From the NCBI RefSeq assembly GCF_000720635.1, contig NZ_JOCF01000028.1, forward strand, positions 18,726 to 82,725: a stretch of DNA of 64,000 bases, written 5' to 3'. The notes under the pieces were generated by a model. That model made no database searches and was not told the DNA's origin. It saw only the letters and a program-made list of their open reading frames with translations. Positions 24,439-31,868 of the stretch are shown here, in pieces (positions within the stretch are counted from its first letter, which is position 1; each line of letters opens with the position of its first letter). A program made the position numbers and the translations under genes. Source of the DNA: Streptomyces sp. NRRL WC-3742 (lineage in GTDB: Bacteria; Actinomycetota; Actinomycetes; Streptomycetales; Streptomycetaceae).

Positions 24439-25146
24439 GTGAGCCTGCCCGGGACCCCCGAGCCCACCTACGCCGAACGCGCCCTGAGCCTGCTCGACGC
24501 CGCCTCCTCGCTCACCGTCCGCGCCCACGGCGAGCGCCACGACCTGGACACCCCCGTCTCCGTCCACGGCTCCCGACTGCGCCTGCGCGTCCCGCTCGAC
24601 TCCCCGCTCACCGGCGCGGCGACCGGAGCCACGGAGGGCCTCGCCGTCGTCGTGGACCTCACCGACGTCGCCCCCGTCGCCGTCCGCGACCGCGTCCGCG
24701 CCCGCCTCACCCTCGCCGGGCGGCTGCACCTCGCCCACCTCGCCGAGGACGGACTCTCGGTCCACCTGCGGATCGACGTCGCCCACGCCGTCGTCTCCAC
24801 CCCGTACGGCACCGGCGCGCTCACCGCCGCCGACCTCGCCCTCGCCACCCCCGACCCCCTGGCCCGCCACGAGGCCGCGCTGCTCACCCACCTCGCCGAC
24901 GACCACGCCGACGCCCTGCACGTCCTCACCCGGCTGCTCGACCGGGAGTTGCTCGCCGGCCGCCCGGAGGTGCGCCCGCTCGCCGTGGACCGCTTCGGCC
25001 TCGTCCTGCGCCTGGAACACCCGGACGGCCACCGCGACGTACGCCTGGTCTTCCCCCAACCCGCCCGCGACGCCGAGGACTTCGGCCACCTCGTGCACGA
25101 GCTCCTCACCGCCGCCCACCAGGGCCTGCACGCCAACCGTGCCTGA
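24439..25146 (+). CDS. Iron-regulated DUF2470 protein (HugZ/heme-utilisation-like)
   Basis: 235 residues. The N-terminal two thirds resemble an FMN-binding split barrel (ALSLLDAASSLTVRAHG, TPYGTGALTAADLALATPDP). The C-terminal 85 residues form DUF2470 (HLADDHADALHVLTRLL, VRPLAVDRFGLVLRL, DAEDFGHLVHELLTAA). Such proteins include heme-degrading and heme-utilisation factors. The iron box immediately upstream supports a role in iron acquisition from heme; direct heme oxygenase activity is not shown. GTG start with GGAGG seven bases upstream. Monocistronic between two hairpins. Confidence 0.85.
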   Translation: MSLPGTPEPTYAERALSLLDAASSLTVRAHGERHDLDTPVSVHGSRLRLRVPLDSPLTGAATGATEGLAVVVDLTDVAPVAVRDRVRARLTLAGRLHLAHLAEDGLSVHLRIDVAHAVVSTPYGTGALTAADLALATPDPLARHEAALLTHLADDHADALHVLTRLLDRELLAGRPEVRPLAVDRFGLVLRLEHPDGHRDVRLVFPQPARDAEDFGHLVHELLTAAHQGLHANRA

Positions 25147-25186
25147 CACGGCCCCAACTGCCGTGCAGAGCCCGGAAAACGGCAAC

Positions 25187-25233
25187 GGCCGGCCCGGCCT
25201 CGCAGGGAGAGGTCCCGCGAAGCCGGGCCGGCC
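25187..25233. terminator. Hairpin between convergent DUF2470 and M23 peptidase genes
   Basis: A 17-bp stem with one mismatch (25187-25203 with 25217-25233), 41 bases past the DUF2470 stop. Possibly bidirectional. Confidence 0.75.
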
Positions 25234-25356
25234 TGGGCGTGTCCCGCGCCCATGTCCACCGGTACGGCGGTCATCCGGTCGAGCGGTCACCCGACATGAC
25301 CATCCCGGACGATCGATTCGCCCCGCACCGGCGGTGGTTGGAGCGACCCCGTCGCG

Positions 25357-26331
25357 TCAGAGCGCGACGCCGTGCGCACGCAGGTACGCGACCGGGTCGA
25401 TGTCCGAGCCGTACTCCGGGCCGGTACGGATCTCGAAGTGCAGGTGCGGGCCGGTCACGTTGCCGGTCGCACCGGAGAGGCCGAGCTGCTGGCCGACGGT
25501 GACGGTCTGACCGATCTTCACGCCGATCGACGAGAGGTGCGCGTACTGCGCGTACTTGCCGTCGGCGAGCTTGATCTCGACCTCGTTGCCGTAGGCGCCG
25601 CCGTTGCCGGCCTTCACCACGACACCGTTGGCGACCGCGCGCAGCGGGGTGCCGGTGGAGGCGACGAAGTCCTGGCCGGTGTGGTGGCCGGAGGCCCACA
25701 TCGAACCGGCGACACCGTACGCCTCGCCCAGGACCGGGTTGGCCAGCGGCGCGACGTAACCGGAGGTGGCGGCGACCGGAGCGGCGGTCACGGCCTGCGC
25801 CGGGGCGGCGGTCTGAACCTGGGTCTGGACCTTGGCGGCCGGCTTGGCGGCCTCGGTGGTGACCTGGAGGTCGGCCTTCGGCGCGGCGGCGGGCTTCTGC
25901 GCCGGAGCGGCCGGAGCAGCCGGAGCCGCAGGGGCGGCGGGAGCGGCCGGAGCAGCGGCGGCGGCCGCAGCGGCCACGGTCAGCTGCTGACCCGGGAAGA
26001 TCAGGTTCGGGTCGGCGCCGACGACCGAGCGGTTCCGCTCGTACAGCGCGTGCCAGCCGCCCTCGACGTGCTTCGCGTCGGCGATCTTCGACAGGGTGTC
26101 ACCGCTGACGACCCGGTAGCTCTCCTGAGCAGCGGAACCGGCGGCGGCAGCAGCCGGAGCAGCGGCGGCGGCCGGAGCAGCCGGAGCGGCCGGAGCGGTG
26201 TGACCGCCGGTGTGGGCCTGGGCGTTCACCGCCGTGACCAGCGGGAGGACGAAGGAGACCCCGGTCACCGCGGTGGCGATGCCGATGCGGACGGCGCGGG
26301 GCATGGTGATACGACGAGCCTGAGCAGGCAT
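25357..26331 (-). CDS. Secreted LysM-M23 peptidoglycan endopeptidase
   Basis: 324 residues. The signal peptide (MPAQARRITMPRAVRIGIATAVTG, cleavage near AQAHTGG) is followed by an Ala/Pro-rich linker, a LysM domain (SYRVVSGDTLSKIADA ... FPGQQLTV), a second Ala/Pro linker and a C-terminal M23 domain. The M23 metal ligands are in HHTGQDF and HLHFEI, with AQYAHLSSIGVKIGQTV between. It binds and cleaves peptidoglycan, as in growth, spore germination or resuscitation. The ATG at 26331 has AGAGGAA upstream; the longer frame to 26541 is only the riboswitch read through. Controlled by the ydaO leader. Confidence 0.93.
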   Translation of the reverse strand: MPAQARRITMPRAVRIGIATAVTGVSFVLPLVTAVNAQAHTGGHTAPAAPAAPAAAAAPAAAAAGSAAQESYRVVSGDTLSKIADAKHVEGGWHALYERNRSVVGADPNLIFPGQQLTVAAAAAAAAPAAPAAPAAPAAPAAPAQKPAAAPKADLQVTTEAAKPAAKVQTQVQTAAPAQAVTAAPVAATSGYVAPLANPVLGEAYGVAGSMWASGHHTGQDFVASTGTPLRAVANGVVVKAGNGGAYGNEVEIKLADGKYAQYAHLSSIGVKIGQTVTVGQQLGLSGATGNVTGPHLHFEIRTGPEYGSDIDPVAYLRAHGVAL

Positions 26332-26348
26332 GGAACTTTCCTCTCCGA

Positions 26349-26500
26349 CGCCTGCGAGGTGAGCTGTCGGGTTCGGGCTGGAGTTGCCCGGCCGCATGCG
26401 CGGCTTCACCCCGAGCCGGCCCTGGTCGTACACGCACTGTGGCGCGCAGAAACGGTCCGGCGACTTACCTGTGGGTCCCCCGCTCCTGCCGTACAGAGTT
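26349..26500 (-). ncRNA. ydaO (cyclic di-AMP) riboswitch upstream of the M23 peptidase
   Basis: The minus-strand leader contains the conserved blocks of the ydaO-yuaA element: GGGGGACCCACAGGTAAGTC, later CTCGGGGTGAAGCC, and finally CCCGAACCCGACAGCTCACC ending in CGCAGGCG just before the ribosome site. In streptomycetes this riboswitch controls cell-wall hydrolase (rpf-type) genes and shuts expression off when cyclic di-AMP binds. The 5' boundary is approximate. Confidence 0.92.
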
Positions 26501-26784
26501 CGTTGCGAGCCACCGGGCAGCGGCAGGACTCGGCGTTCCACCCGGTGGGTCCGACCGGGCTGGCCGGTCGGTCGCTGAACTAAAACTCATCCGTCCGGGT
26601 GAAGCAATGTCGATCTCCCGAAACCACTCCGACCCCCGCCGAAACGCTCACCCTTCGAACCGGCACAAGCACCGTACGCATACAACTCATTCACCCCGCG
26701 CCACTGATCCACGACCCTGCGCCGAACTCCGCGACGCCCCGTGACCGCCCGCTCACCCACCGCCCACCACCGACACACCACCCG

Positions 26785-26798
26785 GTGACCCTTGTCAC
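26785..26798. promoter_or_regulatory. GTGAC-CCTT-GTCAC palindrome before the MFS gene
   Basis: A perfect 5-bp inverted repeat with a 4-base centre ends 30 bases before the MFS start codon. It could be a repressor site or a small hairpin. The rest of the 26501-26784 gap holds only the presumed promoter of the ydaO transcript. Confidence 0.35.
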
Positions 26799-26827
26799 GC
26801 ACACCCCAGCGGGCGGAGGATCACCCC

Positions 26828-28366
26828 GTGGCCACCTCCGAGGCCGGCACCCTGCGCCTGGGCACCGCGCAGGGTCGCTGGGTACTACTGGCGACGGTGC
26901 TCGGCTCCAGCATGGCGATGCTCGACGGCACGGTCGTCAACGTCGCCCTGCCCAGGATCGGCGCCGATCTCGGCGCCTCCCTCGCGTCCCTCCAGTGGAC
27001 GCTCAACGCCTACCTGCTCACCCTCGCCGGGCTGATCCTGCTCGGTGGCGCGCTCGGCGACCGGTACGGCCGGCGCCGGGTGTTCCTGCTCGGCGTGGTC
27101 TGGTTCGCGATCGCCTCCGCGGCCTGCGCGGCCGCGCCGAACATCCACGTGCTGATCGCCGCCCGCGCCGTCCAGGGCGTCGGCGGCGCCCTGCTCACCC
27201 CCGGCTCCCTCGCCATGCTCCAGGCCGTCTTCCACCCGGACGACCGCTCGCCCGCGGTGGGCCTGTGGTCGGGCCTCGGCGGGGTGTCCGCCGCGATCGG
27301 CCCCTTCCTCGGCGGCTGGCTGGTGGACGGCCCCGGCTGGCGCTGGATCTTCCTGCTGAACCTGCCGCTGGCCGCCGCCGTGATCGCCGTCACCTCCCGT
27401 TACGTGCCCGAGAGCCGGGACGAGGGCGCGAGCGGCCGCTTCGACGTGACCGGCGCCCTGCTCGGCGCGCTCTCCCTCGGCGCGATCACCTACGCCCTGA
27501 CGGCCGCCGGCGAGGGCCTCTCCCCCGGCGTCTGGGTCTCCGGCGTGCTGGGCGTGCTGCTCGGCGCGGCCTTCCTGGTCGTCGAGCGCCGCACGCCCGA
27601 CCCGATGCTGCCGCTGGGCCTCTTCACCTCCCGGCTGTTCACCGCCGTGAACCTGGTCACCCTCTGCGTCTACGCCGCCTTCAGCGGGGTCTTCTTCCTC
27701 CTGGTGGTGCAGCTGCAGATCGTCGCCGGCTTCTCCCCACTGGTCTCCGGCTTCGCGCTGGTGCCCATCACCGTGCTGATGCTGCTCTTCTCGGCCCGCG
27801 CCGGGCGCCTCGGCAAGCGGATCGGCCCGCGCCTGCCGCTCACCTTCGGCCCGCTGCTCTGCGCCGCGGGCGTCCTGCTGATGCTGCGCACCGGGGCGCA
27901 CTCCTCCTACTGGCTGGACGTGCTGCCCGCCGTCGCCGTGATGGGCAGCGGCATGACGCTGCTGGTCGCCCCGCTGACGGCGACGGTGCTGGCCGCCGTG
28001 GAGGTACGGCACGCGGGCATCGCCAGCGGCGTCAACAACGCCGCCGCCCGCGCGGCGGGCCTGCTCGCGGTGGCCGCCCTGCCCGCCCTGGCCGGGCTGA
28101 GCGGCGACGCCTACCGGGTGCCGTCCTCCGTGGACTCCGCCTTCCACACCGCGATGCTGATCTGCGCGGGCCTGCTGGCCGCCGGCGGCCTGATCGCCTT
28201 CTCCACCATCCGCGGCAACGTCCTCACCCCCGGGGGCGAGGAGCGCCCGGTGGCCGAGCCGAACTGCGAGTGGCCCTGCGGCACCACCACCCCGCCGCTG
28301 GACCCGGGCCGCCTCCAGACGCACGAGGGCCCCGCCACCGGTCCGGCAGCGGGGCCCAAAAACTGA
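26828..28366 (+). CDS. DHA2-type MFS multidrug transporter
   Basis: 512 residues with about 14 predicted helices. MLDGTVVNVALPRIGADL is in helix 1, LGDRYGRRRVFLLG is the loop 2-3 motif A, and VQGVGGALLTPGSLAML follows in helix 4, the motif C/B region of drug-proton antiporters. GGAGG lies eight bases before the GTG at 26828; the frame to 26792 lacks a ribosome site. Substrate unknown; no regulator is adjacent. It converges with purB 7 bases apart. Confidence 0.88.
   Translation: MATSEAGTLRLGTAQGRWVLLATVLGSSMAMLDGTVVNVALPRIGADLGASLASLQWTLNAYLLTLAGLILLGGALGDRYGRRRVFLLGVVWFAIASAACAAAPNIHVLIAARAVQGVGGALLTPGSLAMLQAVFHPDDRSPAVGLWSGLGGVSAAIGPFLGGWLVDGPGWRWIFLLNLPLAAAVIAVTSRYVPESRDEGASGRFDVTGALLGALSLGAITYALTAAGEGLSPGVWVSGVLGVLLGAAFLVVERRTPDPMLPLGLFTSRLFTAVNLVTLCVYAAFSGVFFLLVVQLQIVAGFSPLVSGFALVPITVLMLLFSARAGRLGKRIGPRLPLTFGPLLCAAGVLLMLRTGAHSSYWLDVLPAVAVMGSGMTLLVAPLTATVLAAVEVRHAGIASGVNNAAARAAGLLAVAALPALAGLSGDAYRVPSSVDSAFHTAMLICAGLLAAGGLIAFSTIRGNVLTPGGEERPVAEPNCEWPCGTTTPPLDPGRLQTHEGPATGPAAGPKN
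28327..28357. terminator. Hairpin at the 3' end of the MFS gene
   Basis: A 9-bp perfect stem GGGCCCCGC/GCGGGGCCC (28327-28335 with 28349-28357) lies within the last codons of the MFS gene and 17 bases beyond the purB stop. It could serve the convergent pair. Confidence 0.5.
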
Positions 28367-28373
28367 AGTGCCG

Positions 28374-29804
28374 TCAGAGAATGTCGGCCGGCGCGTACTT
28401 GGCGGCCTCCGGGTAGGCGGCCGCGACGGCCTCCACCCGGCGGACGACCTCGGCGACCTGCGCCCCGGCCGCACCCGTGAAGGACAGCCTGTCGGCCAGC
28501 AGCGCGTCCAGCGCGGCCCGGTCCAGCGGGATCCGCTCGTCGGCGGCGAGGCGGTCCAGCAGCTCGTTCTCCCGGGCGCCCGCGCGCATGGCGAGCGCGG
28601 AGGCGACGGCGTGCTCCTTGATGACCTCGTGCCCGGTCTCCCGGCCCACGCCCGCGCGCACCGCACCCATCAGCACCTTGGTGGTGGCGAGGAACGGCAG
28701 GTAGCGGTCCAGCTCGGCCTCGACCACGGCGGGGAAGGCGCCGAACTCGTCGAGGACGGTCAGGAAGGTCTCCAGCAGGCCGTCGAAGGCGAAGAACGCG
28801 TCCGGCAGCGCGACCCGGCGCACCACCGAGCAGGAGACGTCGCCCTCGTTCCACTGGTCGCCGGCCAGCTCGCCGGTCATCGACGCGTAGCCGCGCAGGA
28901 TGACCGCCAGGCCGTTGACGCGCTCGCAGGAGCGGGTGTTCATCTTGTGCGGCATCGCGGAGGAGCCGACCTGGCCCTCCTTGAAGCCCTCCGTGACCAG
29001 CTCGTGGCCGGCCATCAGGCGGATGGTCTTGGCCAGGCTGGACGGCGCGGCGGCCAGCTGGACGAGGGCGGTGAGCACCTCGAAGTCCAGCGAGCGCGGG
29101 TAGACCTGGCCGACGCTGGTCAGCACGTTGTCGAAGCCGAGGTGCGAGGCGACGCGGCGCTCCAGCTCGGCCAACTTGTCGGTGTCGCCGCCGAGCAGGT
29201 CCAGCATGTCCTGCGCGGTGCCGACCGGGCCCTTGATCCCGCGCAGCGGGTAGCGGGCGATCAGCTCCTCCAGGCGGCGGAAGGCGACCAGCAGCTCGTC
29301 GGCGATCGACGCGAAGCGCTTGCCCAGGGTGGTGGCCTGCGCGGCCACGTTGTGCGAGCGGCCGGCCATGACCAGCTCGGAGTGCTGCGCGGCCAGACCG
29401 GCCAGGCGCACCAGCACGGCCACCGTACGGTCGCGCACGTGCTCCAGGGACTGGCGGATCTGGAGCTGCTCGACGTTCTCGGTCAGGTCCCGGGAGGTCA
29501 TGCCCTTGTGGATCTGCTCGTGCCCGGCGAGCTCGCTGAACTCCTCGATGCGGGCCTTCACGTCGTGGCGGGTGACCCGCTCACGGGCGGCGATCGAGCC
29601 GAGGTCGACCTGGTCGATCACCCGCTCGTAGTCGGCGACGGCCGTCGCGGGCACCTCGACGCCGAGGTCCTGCTGGGCCTTCAGGACGGCGAGCCACAGG
29701 TGGCGCTCGAGGACCACCTTGTGCTCGGGGGACCACAGCTGGGCCAGGGTCGCCGAGGCGTACCGGGAGGCCAGGACATTGGGGATCTGGGGCTTCGCGC
29801 TCAC
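28374..29804 (-). CDS. purB: Adenylosuccinate lyase
   Basis: 476 residues of the fumarase/aspartase superfamily. HKGMTSRDLTENVEQLQ, MAGRSHNVAAQ (active-site His) and the signature GQVGSSAMPHKMN near 290 are all intact. It catalyses two steps: SAICAR to AICAR in purine synthesis, and adenylosuccinate to AMP. The GTG at 29804 (Val-Ser-Ala-Lys) is preferred; a TTG at 29813 is three codons earlier. No purine riboswitch is visible. Confidence 0.95.
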   Translation of the reverse strand: MSAKPQIPNVLASRYASATLAQLWSPEHKVVLERHLWLAVLKAQQDLGVEVPATAVADYERVIDQVDLGSIAARERVTRHDVKARIEEFSELAGHEQIHKGMTSRDLTENVEQLQIRQSLEHVRDRTVAVLVRLAGLAAQHSELVMAGRSHNVAAQATTLGKRFASIADELLVAFRRLEELIARYPLRGIKGPVGTAQDMLDLLGGDTDKLAELERRVASHLGFDNVLTSVGQVYPRSLDFEVLTALVQLAAAPSSLAKTIRLMAGHELVTEGFKEGQVGSSAMPHKMNTRSCERVNGLAVILRGYASMTGELAGDQWNEGDVSCSVVRRVALPDAFFAFDGLLETFLTVLDEFGAFPAVVEAELDRYLPFLATTKVLMGAVRAGVGRETGHEVIKEHAVASALAMRAGARENELLDRLAADERIPLDRAALDALLADRLSFTGAAGAQVAEVVRRVEAVAAAYPEAAKYAPADIL

Positions 29805-29876
29805 GCTTCGCAAGCCTAACAGCCGAGGTCACGGCCCTCGCAGCCACCGACGCGCTACGCCCGTAGAGCCATGGCG

Positions 29877-30332
29877 CTACTGCGGCGCGCCCGTCCGGCC
29901 GGCCAGCACGGGCAGCACCTGCCCGCAGATCGAGTGCAGGGCGATGCGCTGCTCATCGGTCATCGCCTCGAACGCCTGGTGGGTGCGGGCCATCTCGCCG
30001 CGGATGCGGTTGAGGCTCTCGCGGCCCTCGTCGGTGATCACCACGATCTTCACCCGGCGGTCCCCGGCGGCGGCCTCGCGGTGGGCCAGGCCCAGCGACT
30101 CCAGCCGGTCCACGATCCCGGTGACGTTCGACGCGTCGCAGCCCAGCCGCCCGGCCAGCGCGCGCATCGGTACCGGCTCCTGGACGGCGCCCAGCGCCTT
30201 CGCCTGGGAGGAGGAGAGGCCGTGCCGGGCGGCGGCGGCCGCGAAGTCCTGGAAGTACGCGGCACCGACGGCGGCCAACACCTCCATCAGCTCGGCGTTG
30301 GTCGGGACGGTCGTCGTCGAGGTCGAACCCAT
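29877..30332 (-). CDS. MarR-family transcriptional regulator
   Basis: 151 residues. A central winged helix (MRALAGRLGCDASNVTGIVDRLESLGL) is followed by the wing (EAAAGDRRVKIVVITDEGRE) and C-terminal dimerisation helix. It lies 72 bases upstream of purB on the same strand, but purB is probably transcribed independently. Target unknown. Confidence 0.9.
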   Translation of the reverse strand: MGSTSTTTVPTNAELMEVLAAVGAAYFQDFAAAAARHGLSSSQAKALGAVQEPVPMRALAGRLGCDASNVTGIVDRLESLGLAHREAAAGDRRVKIVVITDEGRESLNRIRGEMARTHQAFEAMTDEQRIALHSICGQVLPVLAGRTGAPQ

Positions 30333-30411
30333 GGCCCCAGGGTACGGCGAACTGCTTCAGTAACTCAAGCTTTGACCACAGCAACCGTCAGCGCGTCGCC
30401 GCGGGGACGCC

Positions 30412-30484
30412 TCACAGCACCGGTCACAGCACCAATCGCACCAGCAATCGCCGCACCGAAGTCACAGCACCGGTCACAGCACCA
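30412..30484. repeat. 50-bp partial tandem duplication at the DUF3037 3' end
   Basis: The 23-mer TCACAGCACCGGTCACAGCACCA-type sequence occurs at 30412-30434 and again at 30462-30484, exactly 50 bases apart. Between them the bases resemble the last codons of the DUF3037 gene, so the tail of the gene appears duplicated beyond its stop codon. Confidence 0.85.
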
Positions 30485-30890
30485 GTTGCTCGAACAGCCG
30501 CCGCAGCTCCACCTCGGGATCGGCGGTCAGCCCGGTGTGCACCGGCCCCGGCTGGACGACCGCGCTGCGCGGCGCCGTCAGCCAGCGGAAGCGCTGCCCG
30601 GGGCTGTCCGCGGCCGCCGGCCCGGCCTGCGGGCCGCCCTCGCAGACCGCCTCGATGCCCTGCAGCGCCCGCCGCACCCCCTGTACGTCCGCCACCGGGT
30701 CCAGCGCCAGCAGCCGCCCCTGGTCCAGATGGGTGCGCGCCGCCAGGTGCGTGCTGCGGCGGCAGTACAGCAGCACCCCGACGTTGACGCACTCGCCGCG
30801 CTCGACCCGCGGCACCGCCCGGATCACGGCGTACTCGTAGTCGTACAGCTCGACCACGGCCGGCAGCAGGCTCTGCGAGGTCTCGGTCAT
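30474..30890 (-). CDS. DUF3037 protein, partner of the HipA-like kinase
   Basis: 138 residues: YDYEYAVIRAVPRVERGECVNVGVLLYC followed by RTHLDQGRLLALDP, the DUF3037 pattern. Molecular function unknown. It starts 40 bases after the HipA-like kinase stop on the same strand, an association I recall from many bacteria, so the two probably work together. Confidence 0.85.
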   Translation of the reverse strand: MTETSQSLLPAVVELYDYEYAVIRAVPRVERGECVNVGVLLYCRRSTHLAARTHLDQGRLLALDPVADVQGVRRALQGIEAVCEGGPQAGPAAADSPGQRFRWLTAPRSAVVQPGPVHTGLTADPEVELRRLFEQLVL

Positions 30891-30930
30891 GCGCCCGCCC
30901 CGCCATCGATCGTTCGCTCGCTCCGCTCAC

Positions 30931-31686
30931 TCATGCGGGCACCTCCGGCAGCCAGTCGCGCGGACCGGCCAGTCGCTCGGTCAGCTGGGCCCGGTACGCG
31001 GCGCGCACCGCCCCGGGCGAGTCGAAGCCCGGCTCGTCCACCAGCCAGACCTCGGGGATCTGCGCCACCGCGCCCTCTATGGCCTCCTCCGCCAGCGGCG
31101 CCAACTCCTTGTCGGCGGCGGCGAGGTCGGGCCGGTGGTGGATCAGCGCGTGGTCGGGGGCCACGTACGGGCGGCGCGCCCAGGCGGCCGCGCCCGGCCA
31201 GTTGTGGTGGAAGATCAGGCTCGCGCCGTGGTCGATGAGCCGCAGCCCGCCGGTGGCCACCAGCAGGTTGGGGTTGCGCCAGGAGCGGTCGACGTTGCCG
31301 ATCAGCGCGTCGAACCAGAGCACCCGGCCCGCGAGTTCAGGGTCCACCTCGAAGCAGAGCGGGTCGAAGTTCAGCGCCCCGGAGACGAAGGACATCCCCA
31401 GGTTGGTCCCGCCGCTGGCCCGCATCTGGTCCTGGATCTGGTGGTCCGGCTCGCTGCGGGCGAGCACCGGGTCGAGGTCGACCGTCACCAGCTCGGGCAC
31501 CGGCAGCCCCAGCCGCCGGCCCAGCTCCCCGGCCAGCACCTCCGCCACCAGCGCCTTGCGGCCCTGGGCGGCGCCGACCCACTTGAGCGCGTAGAGCCGC
31601 CGGTCGTCGGCCTCGACCAGGCCCGGCATCGAGCCGCCTTCTCGCAGTGGCGTCACGTACCGGATCGCCGTCACCTCGGGGAGCAC
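30931..31686 (-). CDS. HipA-family kinase without a HipB partner
   Basis: 251 residues, shorter than E. coli HipA (about 440). RYVTPLREGGSMPGLVEADD begins the protein. VGAAQGRKALVAEVLAGELGRRLG carries the N-lobe, FDALIGNVDRSWRNPNLLV the catalytic loop (Asp and Asn) and RLIDHGASLIFHH the DFG-equivalent (DHG). It lacks the N-terminal HipA couple domain, and no HTH antitoxin is adjacent. DUF3037 follows instead. GTG start. Protein kinase activity is likely by motif; the target is unknown. Confidence 0.85.
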   Translation of the reverse strand: MLPEVTAIRYVTPLREGGSMPGLVEADDRRLYALKWVGAAQGRKALVAEVLAGELGRRLGLPVPELVTVDLDPVLARSEPDHQIQDQMRASGGTNLGMSFVSGALNFDPLCFEVDPELAGRVLWFDALIGNVDRSWRNPNLLVATGGLRLIDHGASLIFHHNWPGAAAWARRPYVAPDHALIHHRPDLAAADKELAPLAEEAIEGAVAQIPEVWLVDEPGFDSPGAVRAAYRAQLTERLAGPRDWLPEVPA

Positions 31687-31720
31687 GGCACGAGCTTATC
31701 CGGACGCCGCCCCCGTCGGC

Positions 31721-31780
31721 CGCCCGCACCGGCCGCCCCCACTGGCCCCGCCCGCACCGGCCGCCCCCACTGGCCCCGCC
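31721..31780. repeat. 28-bp tandem duplication in the hipA/ndh divergent region
   Basis: The unit CGCCCGCACCGGCCGCCCCC-ACTGGCCC occurs twice back to back (31721-31748 and 31749-31776). It sits between the start of the HipA-like gene and ndh, so it could influence either promoter. Confidence 0.85.
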
Positions 31781-31868
31781 CCGGTGGCAGCCCCCGCTGC
31801 TCCGTGCGAGTGTGGCGGTCATCGATGGGGACAATCACGGAACGACCCGCACGGCAAAGGGATGAGCG

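Noticed and set aside
26332..26541. An N-terminal extension of the M23 peptidase
   Set aside because: This stretch is the ydaO riboswitch; a signal peptide and ribosome site start at 26331.
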